Assembly: GCA_039111535.1 (NCBI GenBank)
Contig: JBCCIM010000026.1
Span: 1 to 43,552 of the forward strand
From: Bacteroidota bacterium
GTDB lineage: Bacteria; Bacteroidota; Rhodothermia; Rhodothermales; JAHQVL01
Reading direction: 5' to 3'
DNA length: 43,552 nucleotides
Shown: positions 1-8,676 of the stretch, one piece after another
How positions within the stretch are numbered: position 1 is the first letter of the stretch
How the letters are laid out: the number at the start of each line of letters is the position of its first letter
The notes under the pieces: generated by a model
Database searches by the model: none
What the model was told of the DNA's origin: nothing
What the model saw: only the letters and a program-made list of their open reading frames with translations
Made by a program: the position numbers and the translations under genes

Positions 1-1
1 A

Positions 2-64
2 ACGCTTTTAGTTGATGGGCACCCTTGGAGGCTTTTTGACCGTGCTAAAGGTTATACGCAATAG
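2..64 (+). CDS. C-terminal tail of an unidentified protein (partial)
   Basis: The reading frame is open from the window edge to a TAG stop and encodes about 20 residues ending in RLFDRAKGYTQ. The composition is plausible for a protein tail, but too little is present to name a family. It could be a chance open frame. The next convincing gene, radA, is convergent to it. Confidence 0.3.
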   Translation, partial: TLLVDGHPWRLFDRAKGYTQ

Positions 65-418
65 TGGATTGCAAGCTACTGCCCTGCATTAAAGACCGCG
101 TACGATCATTTCTTTTACCCAAAACAAAACAGGGCCCCAAAAGAAACGAACCAAAGAAAAGGGCACCACCAAATAAAGGCACGCTTTTATCCCCTCACGC
201 ACAGGCCCTCCTGAATTGTATTCAGGAAAACGCTTCGATAAAAGCCCCCATCGCACATCACCACGCATTTGGTGGACATCCACGCACTAAATTGCTAAAA
301 ACGTACTGATCTCTGCCAGCTACTTTTTTTCTGAACACCCCTGACACCGAACAAGGAATGTTGGATGTCGAAGTACAACAAAGAATCTTCACCTTTAAAC
401 ATAAAACCTTCAACCAAT
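65..418. other. Intergenic stretch with a nested inverted repeat, no credible gene
   Basis: This 354-base gap lies 3' of radA. Short open frames on both strands show no recognisable domain and no clear ribosome binding site. The only structure I see is a nested inverted repeat. The outer arms are 183-191 and 237-245 (9 bp, GCTTTTATC/GATAAAAGC). The inner arms are 209-215 and 221-227 (7 bp, TCCTGAA/TTCAGGA). Neither strand has a clean T-run directly after the stem, so it is not a textbook terminator. Confidence 0.5.
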
Positions 419-1780
419 CTACAGGACAAGATCCAGCACTTTGCTGAGTTTATCTGCCCCCGTGACCTCCAGTCCTTTTGGTATCGTCGTCCCTTTGATA
501 TTGTTTGCCGGGATAATGGCGCGTTCGAAGCCAAGCTTTGCGGCTTCGTTCAGGCGCGGTTCGATCTGGCTTACAGTTCGGATTTCACCCCCCAGGCCAA
601 CTTCGCCAATCAAGACAGTGCCGGTGTCTGTCGGGATATCGCGAAAAGATGACGCAATGGCCATGATGACGCCGAGGTCAACAGCCGGCTCGTCGAGCCG
701 CACGCCGCCGGCTACGTTGACAAACACATCTTGTCCGGATAAGCGTAGCCCTTCCCGCTTTTCCAGCACAGCAAGGAGCATCTGAATGCGGCGTGCATCC
801 AATCCGGTTGCGTTGCGCTGCGGCGTGCTGTAAGACGTTGAGGTGACCAGCGCTTGAATTTCTACAAGAATAGGGCGGGTGCCTTCAAGAGAGCATACCA
901 CGGTAGAGCCGCTTGCGCCGTAGCTGCGCTCAGAAAGAAAAATCTCACTCGGGTTGGTCACTTCAAGCAGGCCGTTTGCCCGCATTTCAAAGACACCAAT
1001 CTCATTGGTTGATCCAAACCTGTTTTTAACAGCGCGCAGGATGCGAAAGGCGTGGTGGCGGTCGCCCTCAAAATAGAGCACCGTGTCAACCATGTGCTCA
1101 AGGATACGCGGGCCGGCAATTGCCCCTTCTTTGGTAACGTGGCCGACCAAAAAGGTCGGCGTTTCAAAAGACTTGGAAAACTGCAGGAGGGCCGCAGCAG
1201 ATTCCCTAACCTGGCTCACGGAGCCCGGGGCACTCTGGATATCAGGTCGGAAGGTTGTCTGGATGGAGTCTACAATCAGAATATCCGGCTCAATATCCTG
1301 CGCTGCATCAATAATACGCTCAACGTTGGTTTCTGAAAACAGGTACATGTTTTCGCTATTCACGCCCAGCCGCTCGGCACGAATTTTTACCTGACGCGGC
1401 GACTCCTCTCCGGTGACGTACAGCACCTTGCTTTGGGGCAGGTACTTGGCCATTTCGGTCATCAGGGTACTTTTGCCTATGCCAGGGTCGCCGGCAATCA
1501 GTACAAACGAGCCGCTCATGATGCCGCCGCCCATTACCCTGTCAAATTCATTTACACCGGTAACTACGCGGCTTTCGCTGGCGAGGGTAATTTCTTTGAG
1601 TGCCTGGGGCCGGCTAACCCGTGTATTCCGGGCTTTGGGGGCTACTTTGGCTTTGACCTTCGTTGGTAGCAGTTCTTCTACATAAGAATTCCATGCTTCG
1701 CAACTGGGACACTTCCCTAGCCATTTGAAAGACGTGTTGCCACATACCTGGCAAACAAACTGGGTTTTGCTTTTAGCCAT
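419..1780 (-). CDS. radA: DNA repair protein RadA (Sms)
   Basis: RadA is a RecA-like hexameric ATPase that drives branch migration of recombination intermediates. At 453 residues this is the usual length. A four-cysteine zinc finger is visible at the N-terminus (C10, C13, C24, C27). Walker A (GDPGIGKST) is at about 97-105 and a Walker B-like DILIVDS at about 166-172. The RadA-specific KNRFG motif is at about 252-256, and the C-terminal third is the Lon-protease-like domain (for example DVFVNVAGGVRLDEPAVDLGV-type sequence). The ATG start puts the zinc finger at its normal place. The gene stands alone, divergent from the mla operon. Nothing looks broken. Confidence 0.97.
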   Translation of the reverse strand: MAKSKTQFVCQVCGNTSFKWLGKCPSCEAWNSYVEELLPTKVKAKVAPKARNTRVSRPQALKEITLASESRVVTGVNEFDRVMGGGIMSGSFVLIAGDPGIGKSTLMTEMAKYLPQSKVLYVTGEESPRQVKIRAERLGVNSENMYLFSETNVERIIDAAQDIEPDILIVDSIQTTFRPDIQSAPGSVSQVRESAAALLQFSKSFETPTFLVGHVTKEGAIAGPRILEHMVDTVLYFEGDRHHAFRILRAVKNRFGSTNEIGVFEMRANGLLEVTNPSEIFLSERSYGASGSTVVCSLEGTRPILVEIQALVTSTSYSTPQRNATGLDARRIQMLLAVLEKREGLRLSGQDVFVNVAGGVRLDEPAVDLGVIMAIASSFRDIPTDTGTVLIGEVGLGGEIRTVSQIEPRLNEAAKLGFERAIIPANNIKGTTIPKGLEVTGADKLSKVLDLVL

Positions 1781-2042
1781 TCCCGAATTAAATTTTGACT
1801 GACGCGCAGTGATATATTGCGTTTTGTGTGATGTATTGCCTGCCTGTTCTGATACAAAAAACGTATCAAGTGCAATGCTTTTGGAAAATTAAGAATGGCC
1901 TATGACAGCCCGTCGTCACTGCAAAGTCGGAACTATATGTGAGGATGAACATATCGGTTTTTTTGGTTTTATCCTACCATTTTATATAAAACCTGGTCTT
2001 TAGCAGGAGGCGTCGGGGCAGCCCGTCTGAAGCACATTATCT
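1781..2042. promoter_or_regulatory. Divergent intergenic region, radA / mlaE
   Basis: This 262-base AT-rich gap separates two divergent genes, so promoters for both must lie here by position. A small hairpin (TGATAC 1850-1855, GTATCA 1863-1868) is visible. I could not place convincing -35/-10 or Bacteroidota -33/-7 boxes. Confidence 0.35.
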
Positions 2043-2804
2043 ATGTCTGCAGTTGAAGCGTACATGCTGTTTCCCATCCGCGCGCTGGGCCGATACAGTT
2101 TGCTCATGACGCAAGCCTTTGGTTCGCTGCACGAGGTAAATGTATATCGGAAAAACCTCTTTGACCAGTGTGTCAAGATTGGCATTGAGTCTATTCCCAT
2201 TGTTGCACTGGCAGCTGCCTTCTCTGGCGCAGTAACCACCGTGCAAACAGCCTATCAGTTAACGTCACCGCTCTATCCTAAATCGATTATTGGTGCCATC
2301 GTCGCGCCTTCCATGATTCTTGAGTTGGGCGCTGTGGTAACCGGGTTTATTCTGACGGGCAGGGTCGGGGCGCGTATAGCTGCTGAACTGGGGACCATGC
2401 GGGTAACCGAGCAGATCGATGCCCTGGAGGCGATGGGGTTGAATTCAATTGGCTATCTGATTATCCCCCGTGTACTGGCCGGCGTTTTCATGTTTCCTGT
2501 CTTGTATATGGCGGCCGTATTTGTTGGTGTTGGCGGCGGTATTTTTGTTGCTGATGCCGGCGGCTGGCTTGCTGCCGGTGAGTTTATCGACGGCGCACGC
2601 GAATTTTTTAATCCGTTTGATCCCGTATTTGGTGTGATCAAGTCCCTCGTATTTGGCTTTCTTATTACGTCTATATCCTGTTATAAGGGATATTACACAG
2701 GCGGCGGTGCAGAAGGAGTGGGCCGGAGTACAACGCAGGCTGCAGTAACCAGTTGTGTGTACATCCTGCTGGCGGACCTGCTGCTGGCCATTACGCTGTT
2801 ATGA
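2043..2804 (+). CDS. mlaE: MlaE-type ABC transporter permease (phospholipid trafficking)
   Basis: This is the integral membrane permease of an MCE/Mla transporter that moves phospholipids between inner and outer membranes. The 253 residues match the MlaE family in length. Typical features are the hydrophobic helices, the stretch GALVTTVQ-like (FSGAVTTVQTAYQ), and ELGAVVTGFILTGRVGARIAAELGTMRVTEQIDALEAMG, the hallmark of the permease. The C-terminus ends in hydrophobic LLADLLLAITLL. It is the first gene of a tight operon: its TGA is one base from the ATG of mlaF. MlaB and MlaC are not encoded next to it. Confidence 0.95.
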   Translation: MSAVEAYMLFPIRALGRYSLLMTQAFGSLHEVNVYRKNLFDQCVKIGIESIPIVALAAAFSGAVTTVQTAYQLTSPLYPKSIIGAIVAPSMILELGAVVTGFILTGRVGARIAAELGTMRVTEQIDALEAMGLNSIGYLIIPRVLAGVFMFPVLYMAAVFVGVGGGIFVADAGGWLAAGEFIDGAREFFNPFDPVFGVIKSLVFGFLITSISCYKGYYTGGGAEGVGRSTTQAAVTSCVYILLADLLLAITLL

Positions 2805-2805
2805 T

Positions 2806-3582
2806 ATGATCCAGACCGAAAATCTACATAAGAGCTTCCACGATAACCACGTGTTAAAGGGGATTGACCTGGAAATCCAGGACGGTGAAACCTTTGCCAT
2901 CATCGGGCGATCCGGTTCGGGCAAAAGCGTTTTGATGAAACACCTCATTGGCCTCATCAAACCAGATTCTGGCCGGGTGCTCATTGACGGGCTGGATATC
3001 AACAACCTCGCGTACAAAGAGCTGCGCAAGGTGCGGCAGCAATTTGGTGTACTGTTTCAGGGGGGCGCATTGTTTGACTCCATGTCAGCGTTCGACAATG
3101 TGGCCTTCCCGCTGCGTACGTTTACGCGCCGTTCGGAAAGTGAAATCAAGCGGGAAGTGCTTGAATGCCTAGAAATGGTTGAACTTCCGGAAGTTGGTCC
3201 TTTGATGCCATCTGAATTGTCGGGTGGGATGAAAAAACGTGTTGCGCTGGCCCGTGCGATTGCACTCCGGCCGCACTACATTTTCTACGATGAGCCCAAT
3301 ACGGGCCTCGACCCAGAGACATCCAATACCATCGATGACTTGATCACAGGACTCCGGAAACGCCTCAATATCACCAGTATTGTAGTCACGCACGATATGC
3401 ACTCTGTGCTGACCATTGCTGACCGCGCTGGCTTCATCCACCAGGGACACCTGCATTGGGTGGGTACGGTGGAAGAGCTGCACAACAGCGACGATAAAAC
3501 GCTGCTGGATTTTGTGAAAGCAAACGAATACCAGATTGGCCGCTCAGATGCGCGCTCAATTTCAAAATCACCATCATACTGA
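2806..3582 (+). CDS. mlaF: MlaF-type ABC transporter ATP-binding protein
   Basis: This is the ATPase that powers the MlaE permease. From the ATG at 2806 it has 258 residues. Walker A (GRSGSGKS) is at about 34-41, the ABC signature LSGGM at about 138-142, Walker B (YIFYDEP) at about 158-164, followed by the D-loop, and the switch histidine is in VVTHD at about 196. An in-frame ATG at 2755 lies inside mlaE and would add a Cys/Trp-rich tail that the family lacks, so I chose 2806. It follows mlaE after one base and precedes mlaD by 11 bases, so the three are surely one transcript. Confidence 0.95.
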   Translation: MIQTENLHKSFHDNHVLKGIDLEIQDGETFAIIGRSGSGKSVLMKHLIGLIKPDSGRVLIDGLDINNLAYKELRKVRQQFGVLFQGGALFDSMSAFDNVAFPLRTFTRRSESEIKREVLECLEMVELPEVGPLMPSELSGGMKKRVALARAIALRPHYIFYDEPNTGLDPETSNTIDDLITGLRKRLNITSIVVTHDMHSVLTIADRAGFIHQGHLHWVGTVEELHNSDDKTLLDFVKANEYQIGRSDARSISKSPSY

Positions 3583-3593
3583 TAGATTAGTCT

Positions 3594-4523
3594 GTGAACT
3601 ACTCGAATGAATTAAAAGTAGGGATTGCTATTGTGGTCTCCCTGCTCATTTTCTTTCTCGGTACCCGGTTCTTTGAAGATATTCCGTTGTTCAAAGGCAC
3701 CTATACGTTGAATACAGAATTCAGCGATGCACGTGGCATGATCACGGGCAATGCTGTTCGTATTAGCGGTGTGAAAATTGGCAGTGTGCTCGATGTCAAT
3801 CTGAACCCCGAAACCAACCGGGTGGGTATTGAGATGCGGATTAACTCAAAATTTCGCGTCCCGGAAGGCTCTACTACAGAGATTACCGGTATTGATGCCC
3901 TTGGCGCTGTGCAACTTGTCATTAATCCGGGGCCCATCGAAAATGACGCTGTGCCCGACGGTGGCTTTATAGAAGGAAAGGAGGAGGAAGACATCTTCAC
4001 CAGCCTTACTGATAAAGCACCGCAGCTCATCGGTCAGGTTGACAGCGTGTTAACGGGTCTGGATCAGACACTGGGTAATGCAGATCTGCTCATGGAGCCG
4101 GGCGGAGATTTGCAGGTGATGCTGCACTCCCTGAAAAACAGTGCTGCTTCCGTCGAGCATCTTTTGCGCACGGAGCGTAGCCGGCTCAGTAGCGTGCTGG
4201 CCAATGTAGATACCCTTACAACAGAACTTAGCGGCCTTTCTGGCACCGCCAGCGATTCACTCGCCCTGATCACGGGCAACATGAACGCGTTGATGGAAGA
4301 ACTTTCATACAGCCTTGATTCCATCGATTCAACCCTGCATAGCCTCGATTCCGTTCTTGGTAAAATAGACAGGGGAGATGGAACGCTTGGATTACTTGTT
4401 AATGACCCCAACCTGTACTACCGAATCGATTCGACCGTTACCAATATGAATGCCCTGTTAGTAGATTTGAAAGAGAATCCTGTCAGGTACATGCGGGCCC
4501 TGCGGTTGGTTGATATATTTTAA
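3594..4523 (+). CDS. mlaD: MlaD-type MCE domain protein
   Basis: This is the substrate-binding MCE subunit of the lipid transporter, anchored in the inner membrane and facing the periplasm. The start is GTG. A single N-terminal membrane helix (about residues 9-25, VGIAIVVSLLIFFLGTRFF) is followed by the MCE domain (about 35-120, with DARGMITGNAVRISGVKIGSV). The C-terminal half is rich in short heptad-like Leu/Asp/Ser segments such as SIDSTLHSLDSVLGKID, probably a helical barrel or coiled coil. The 309-residue length fits MlaD homologues in Bacteroidota, which are longer than the E. coli protein. It is the third gene of mlaE-mlaF-mlaD. Confidence 0.93.
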   Translation: MNYSNELKVGIAIVVSLLIFFLGTRFFEDIPLFKGTYTLNTEFSDARGMITGNAVRISGVKIGSVLDVNLNPETNRVGIEMRINSKFRVPEGSTTEITGIDALGAVQLVINPGPIENDAVPDGGFIEGKEEEDIFTSLTDKAPQLIGQVDSVLTGLDQTLGNADLLMEPGGDLQVMLHSLKNSAASVEHLLRTERSRLSSVLANVDTLTTELSGLSGTASDSLALITGNMNALMEELSYSLDSIDSTLHSLDSVLGKIDRGDGTLGLLVNDPNLYYRIDSTVTNMNALLVDLKENPVRYMRALRLVDIF

Positions 4524-4546
4524 CTGGTATTTATTTGACCCACACC

Positions 4547-4567
4547 GTACCTTAATACATAAGGTAC
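4547..4567 (+). repeat. Inverted repeat upstream of the DinB-family gene
   Basis: Perfect 8-bp arms GTACCTTA (4547-4554) and TAAGGTAC (4560-4567) flank a 5-base loop. They sit 24 bases after the mlaD stop and 36 bases before the next ATG. No T-run follows, so it could be an operator for the next gene or a weak mlaD 3' hairpin. Confidence 0.45.
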
Positions 4568-4603
4568 ACATATATTCTGAATAGTCACCAAAAGGACATA
4601 GTA

Positions 4604-5125
4604 ATGTTAAAACGCTTTAGTTTTATCGCTGTACTTGCATTCGCATTTACGATTAATGCTTCTGCACAGTCTACCTTCCACTCCACATTTTTGAGCAGCT
4701 ACGACGCAGCAACTGGCAAAATTATGCAGCTTGCTGATGCTTTTTCTGATGAGCAGTACGACTGGCGCCCTGCAGAAGGTGTTCGCTCTGTCTCTGAAGC
4801 AATGATGCACGTTGCTAGCGCAAACTTCTTTTTTGCTTCCATGCTTGGCGCAGAAATGCCAGAAGGTATTAATCCGCAAGAATTTGAAGCAAAAATCAAA
4901 ACCAAAGCTGAAGCCAGCAAAATGCTGAAAAAGTCTATCAACCTTGCCCGCAAGGCTGTTGAGAATACTTCGCTCGAAGCGATGGAAGAAGAGATTGACC
5001 TCTTTGGCAACCAGACGCAGCGTATGCGTCTGGTGTTGCTGGTTGGTGATCACGCCAATGAGCATCTTGGCCAGTTGATTGCCTATGCACGCTCTGCAGG
5101 TGTTGTACCACCATGGAGCAACTAA
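4604..5125 (+). CDS. DinB-family protein with signal peptide
   Basis: This 173-residue protein begins with a clear signal peptide (MLKRFSFIAVLAFAFTINASAQ, cleavage near residue 22), so it is exported. The rest resembles the DinB/YfiT-like four-helix bundle, a family of putative metal-dependent enzymes. It has an early helix ending in LADAFSDEQYDWRPAEGVRSVSEAMMHVASANFFF, and the C-terminal GDHANEHLGQLIAYAR carries histidines in the position of the family metal site. A good ribosome binding site (AAAGGAC) precedes the ATG. It stands alone and is followed by a terminator. Its substrate is unknown. Confidence 0.85.
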   Translation: MLKRFSFIAVLAFAFTINASAQSTFHSTFLSSYDAATGKIMQLADAFSDEQYDWRPAEGVRSVSEAMMHVASANFFFASMLGAEMPEGINPQEFEAKIKTKAEASKMLKKSINLARKAVENTSLEAMEEEIDLFGNQTQRMRLVLLVGDHANEHLGQLIAYARSAGVVPPWSN

Positions 5126-5171
5126 CATGGCGCAACTAAGCCGGGATCCTATCTCTGTTTAGCTAAGTTTG

Positions 5172-5204
5172 GGGCGTGTGGCTTTGGTCACACGCCCTTT
5201 TTAT
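5172..5204 (+). terminator. Rho-independent terminator after the DinB-family gene
   Basis: A 9-bp GC-rich stem GGGCGTGTG (5172-5180) pairs with CACACGCCC (5189-5197). It has an 8-base loop and is followed at once by TTTTTATT. It lies about 47 bases past the stop codon. Confidence 0.9.
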
Positions 5205-5228
5205 TGTCACCTATCTTATTAGAGATCC

Positions 5229-5780
5229 ATGCCGACTTACGACGAATCCCTGGCTCTTTTTCATGAATGGACGCAGACCGAAAGCCTGCGTAAACATGCC
5301 TATGCTGTGGAGGCCGGCATGGCATTCTATGCCAACCACTTTGGCGAAGACCCCGAGCTCTGGCGAATGACTGGCCTTTTACACGACATGGACTATGAAA
5401 AGCATCAAACGCCGGAAGAACACCCCTTTGTCGGCGTGAAAGTCTTACGCGGTCTGGGCTATCCGGAAATTATGCTTGAGGCAATTCTTGGGCATGCAAC
5501 GTACAGCGGAGTTGCCCGTACGACGAAACTGGCTAAAACGCTATTTGCAGTAGATGAACTCGCTGGGTTTATTACTGCAGTGGCCTACGTTCGCCCGGAT
5601 GGATTAAATGGTATGAAACCAAAATCTGTGAAAAAGAAGCTGAAAGACAAGCGTTTTGCAGCTGCTGTTAGCCGGGAAGATATCCATGAAGGCGTAGCGG
5701 ACCTTGGCCTTGAACTGGATACCCACATTGCAAATGTGATTGCCGGCATGCAGGCAAGCGCTGAAAGGCTAGGCTTTTAA
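5229..5780 (+). CDS. HD-domain (HDIG-type) phosphohydrolase
   Basis: This 183-residue protein matches the small HD-superfamily hydrolases. It has an N-terminal histidine in LRKHAYAVE, the paired HD in GLLHDMDYEKH (about residues 54-64), a further histidine in EEHPFVGVKVL, then AILGHATYSG and a later aspartate in AVDELAGF, the usual metal-binding order. Such proteins act on nucleotides or other phosphorylated small molecules. The C-terminal part (VRPDGLNGMKPKSVKKKLKDKRFAAAVSREDI) is typical of the HDIG group. It lies between a terminator and the DUF445 gene, 43 bases upstream of the latter, so they may be co-transcribed. Confidence 0.88.
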   Translation: MPTYDESLALFHEWTQTESLRKHAYAVEAGMAFYANHFGEDPELWRMTGLLHDMDYEKHQTPEEHPFVGVKVLRGLGYPEIMLEAILGHATYSGVARTTKLAKTLFAVDELAGFITAVAYVRPDGLNGMKPKSVKKKLKDKRFAAAVSREDIHEGVADLGLELDTHIANVIAGMQASAERLGF

Positions 5781-5823
5781 GCCTTGCGCCTTCATACGGG
5801 ATTAGCTGAAAGCAAAACGTTAT

Positions 5824-7053
5824 ATGGCAGAAAATAAAGCGGATAAAGCGTCCAATGGGGACATGGCGCCGGCAGAAGACGCCGGGCGTCCTGGTGAGGT
5901 GGTTGTTGAAACCCTGCCCGCCGTCCGAAATACGACGCGGGAGCGGGCAATAGACCTGAAAAACCTGTTTAGTAAATATATCCGCAGGTATATGCCTGAG
6001 CGTGTTGGAGAGGAATCTTCATTCCCGGAGCCGCCGCGCATGGTGGGTTCTTATGCGCAGTTGCTGCCGTTGATGCGTCTTATCCCATGGATTCTTGCAG
6101 CCTTTTTTGTGGTCTCTGCATTTTGGGATTTTGATGGCATCACCTTTACGTTGTTTGGGCAAACGTTGCAGCTGGAGGGGTTGGTGCGCATCATTTCTGT
6201 TAGTGGGATGATTGGTTTTCTGACCAATTGGCTTGCCATCACGATGCTTTTTAATCCGCGTGAACGCCGGCCGTTGTTGGGGCAGGGCTTGATTCCCGAG
6301 CAACGTGAGCGCGTAATTTATCGGATGGCATCAACCATTTCCGAGGAGTTGATCAACGCCGACATCATTAAACAGAAAATTGAGGAAAGCGGCATCATCC
6401 CCAAATACCGGGAAATGGCCCTGTCGGTTACCAAGAGCGTGATTGACGACCCTGATTTTCGGGAAGAGCTTAAAGGGATCATCTCAAACTATGTCGATGA
6501 AGTAGTCGGCTCTGAAGACGTACGCAGCCGGCTTGTTGAGTTTATTGTCGGTAAAATTGAGGAGTATGCAGGGGAGGGGCTGGGCGGTTTTGCCCTGCGT
6601 ACCTACCGCATGATCAATGAAGGCGATTTCCAACGCCGCATTGAAGACGCTGTTGAGCAACTGCCTTCTTCTGTGGATACGTTCCTGGACGAAATGGACC
6701 ACCTGCTCGACGCTGTACCTGAAAAAATAGAGGCGCGTTCGCAGGATATTGAACAAGCTGCTTCTGCGATGATTACCACGTTTGTTGATAACATCGACTT
6801 GTACAGCATGATTGAGAGCAACATGCAGCGGTACGATGACCGCAAGCTTGAAGAATTACTCAAGCGGGCAACAAACGAACAACTCAATTACATCAAATAC
6901 CTTGGCGGTGTGCTTGGATGTATTGGTGGCCTGGTTATCTGGCAGCCAACCCTCTCGCTGATTGCTTTTGGTATCATTGGCAGCATCCTGTACGGGATAG
7001 ATGAACTGCTTTACCGTCGCCAAAAAAGATTGCAGCCGGCAGAAGAGAACTAA
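5824..7053 (+). CDS. DUF445 family membrane protein
   Basis: This is a 409-residue DUF445 protein, an uncharacterised bacterial membrane family that includes YheB/YjiN-type proteins. The N-terminus (about 1-70) is charged and probably cytoplasmic. Two hydrophobic helices follow at about 82-100 and 115-145, the second holding the hallmark GFLTNWLAITMLFNPRERRPLLGQGLIP. A long amphipathic helical middle has repeated short helices. A final hydrophobic hairpin (LGGVLGCIGGLVIWQPTLSLIAFGIIGSILYG) leads to a basic C-terminus. Its function is not known. It is convergent with dusB. Confidence 0.9.
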   Translation: MAENKADKASNGDMAPAEDAGRPGEVVVETLPAVRNTTRERAIDLKNLFSKYIRRYMPERVGEESSFPEPPRMVGSYAQLLPLMRLIPWILAAFFVVSAFWDFDGITFTLFGQTLQLEGLVRIISVSGMIGFLTNWLAITMLFNPRERRPLLGQGLIPEQRERVIYRMASTISEELINADIIKQKIEESGIIPKYREMALSVTKSVIDDPDFREELKGIISNYVDEVVGSEDVRSRLVEFIVGKIEEYAGEGLGGFALRTYRMINEGDFQRRIEDAVEQLPSSVDTFLDEMDHLLDAVPEKIEARSQDIEQAASAMITTFVDNIDLYSMIESNMQRYDDRKLEELLKRATNEQLNYIKYLGGVLGCIGGLVIWQPTLSLIAFGIIGSILYGIDELLYRRQKRLQPAEEN

Positions 7054-7076
7054 GCCGGCAAAAGACTATTAAGCCG

Positions 7077-7091
7077 GCAGCCCTAGGCTGC
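7077..7091. repeat. Short hairpin over the dusB stop codon
   Basis: GCAGCC (7077-7082) and GGCTGC (7086-7091) form a 6-bp stem. Its 3-base loop is the dusB stop codon. It lies in the 29-base gap between two convergent genes and may serve as a weak two-way transcription barrier. There is no T-run. Confidence 0.35.
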
Positions 7092-8141
7092 TACATGGGG
7101 CGGGGGAAGTTCTACTTTCTTAACGCCCGTGATCGGCTTTGGCATTTTGAAACGCGAGATTTTCAACTCGTGCTCATTTTCAGCAAAATTGAGCAGGACT
7201 TCGAGTACGCCTTCCAGCGTAGACTCTTCCATGATGCAGGCACGCAGCATGCTGGCATTTCTGAAGCCTTTGAAGTAGCCGCCATACATACGCCGCATTT
7301 CCAGCACGCCTTTCCGTTCTCCTAGCCACTCACATTTTAGCGTAAGATGCTCAGCAACCACCTGTACGCGTTCTTCCCATGATGGCGGTGGTAATATTTC
7401 CCCCGTTTCGAGAAACGCCTTCGCTTGTTTGAAAATCCAGGGATTGCCGATGGCGCCTCGACCAATCATAACGGCATCCACGCCCGTGATGTCGAACATG
7501 GCTTTGACTTTCTCCGGAGAGGTTGCATCGCCGTTTCCAATCAGCGGCATGGAAATGCCACTCTCTTCGCGAATTTTCTTGAGCCACTGCCAGCGTGCTT
7601 CCCCTTTGTACATCTGCTGCCGGGTGCGCGCGTGTACTGCCAGCGCCGCCACGCCAACAGATTCAAGCATCTGTGCGACCTCGACAATCTTGATGGTTTG
7701 ATCGTTCCAGCCAAGCCGCGTTTTTACAGTAACCGGACGGGTAGCTCCTTCGATCACGGCCTCCGTAATGGCTTTCATTTTGGGCAGGTTGCGTAAAATG
7801 CCGGCGCCGCCATCTTTGCACACTACCTTTTTAACCGGGCAACCAAAGTTGATGTCAATCAGATCTGGGCCCACAGCATCAACAATTTTAGTCGCTTCCC
7901 GGACCTGTTCGATGTTACCCCCAAAGATCTGGATACCAACGGGCCGCTCTTTCTCGTAGATGTCTAGCTTCTTTAGTGAGTCGCGTGCATCGTAGATCAG
8001 GCCGCCTGAAGAAATGAATTCTGTATACAGCATATCAGCCCCGAGCCTCTTGCAAATGAGGCGAAAGGGAGGATCGCTCACATCTTCCATGGGGGCGAGG
8101 AAGAGGGGACGCTCTCCAAAATCGATAGAACCTATTTTCAT
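7083..8141 (-). CDS. dusB: tRNA-dihydrouridine synthase (DusB type)
   Basis: This FMN enzyme reduces uridines in the tRNA D-loop. From the ATG at 8141 the protein begins MKIGSIDFGERPLFLAPMEDVSDPPFRL and has 352 residues, the normal family size. Visible motifs are the FMN-barrel start APMEDVSD, DINFGCPVKK with the conserved cysteine, DGGAGILRN, VKTRLGW, LAVHARTRQQMYKG, PLIGNGD and GVDAVMIGRGAIGNPW. A longer in-frame start at 8228 would add 29 residues (MFQELFRCIFG...) that are not part of the family, so I prefer 8141. Confidence 0.95.
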   Translation of the reverse strand: MKIGSIDFGERPLFLAPMEDVSDPPFRLICKRLGADMLYTEFISSGGLIYDARDSLKKLDIYEKERPVGIQIFGGNIEQVREATKIVDAVGPDLIDINFGCPVKKVVCKDGGAGILRNLPKMKAITEAVIEGATRPVTVKTRLGWNDQTIKIVEVAQMLESVGVAALAVHARTRQQMYKGEARWQWLKKIREESGISMPLIGNGDATSPEKVKAMFDITGVDAVMIGRGAIGNPWIFKQAKAFLETGEILPPPSWEERVQVVAEHLTLKCEWLGERKGVLEMRRMYGGYFKGFRNASMLRACIMEESTLEGVLEVLLNFAENEHELKISRFKMPKPITGVKKVELPPPHVAA

Positions 8142-8375
8142 GGGATACGCTGGATAACGGGTTGAGAAACCAGGTGCTCTGTCAGTAAAGCACAACCCAA
8201 ATATGCATCTGAATAGCTCCTGAAACACCTGCTGTTAGGGGGCTGTTCCTTGAAGGTCAATGCGTTTACCACTAAATTTTGTGTAAAAACACAACCTTTT
8301 TCTAAATCCCCGTATACCTGAACCAAAGCAGCTTTTAAATCGCTAACCGTATTTCTTTATCATTCCTCTGGAACC

Positions 8376-8654
8376 ATGCTTACGCAAAAAAGAGCTATCG
8401 TACCGTTTCTGATTCTTGCTGGCTTGACCCTTTTTATTTCAGGTTGCGGTGGTCCGAACCTGTTTGATTCGCTCTTCAACTTTGGCAGCTACGGCATTTG
8501 TTGGGCCATCGTTGTAATCCTCGATATTATTGCCCTGGTCGAAGTATCAGGCAGCTCACGCAGTACAGGTGACAAGCTTGTCTGGGCAGCGTTGATCATC
8601 TTCTTCCCGTTCCTCGGTTGCTTGTTGTATTACCTGGTGGCGCGGAAAAAATAA
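8376..8654 (+). CDS. Small PLDc_N-type membrane protein, possible lipoprotein
   Basis: This 92-residue protein has two hydrophobic segments after an N-terminal signal-like helix with a lipobox-like ISGC (Cys24). The core, YGICWAIVVILDIIALVEV ... KLVWAALIIFFPFLGCLLYYLVARKK, matches the phospholipase D-nuclease N-terminal (PLDc_N) domain. That domain is a two-helix membrane module often found as a stand-alone protein of unknown role. A perfect hairpin terminator follows 22 bases after the stop, so it is a monocistronic gene. Confidence 0.8.
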   Translation: MLTQKRAIVPFLILAGLTLFISGCGGPNLFDSLFNFGSYGICWAIVVILDIIALVEVSGSSRSTGDKLVWAALIIFFPFLGCLLYYLVARKK

Positions 8655-8676
8655 TAGTAGCATAACGTGCAAGGAT

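Noticed and set aside
2755-2805. Upstream start for mlaF giving 17 more residues
   Set aside because: The added residues overlap mlaE in another frame and do not fit the ABC ATPase N-terminus; ATG 2806 fits.
4607-5128. A 173-codon minus-strand open frame opposite the DinB-family gene
   Set aside because: It is the mirror of a gene with a signal peptide, a good ribosome site and a terminator. The antisense product is Cys/His-rich and matches nothing.
8142-8228. N-terminal 29-residue extension of dusB
   Set aside because: The extension is not family-like, while MKIGSIDFGERPLFLAPMED at 8141 is the expected start.
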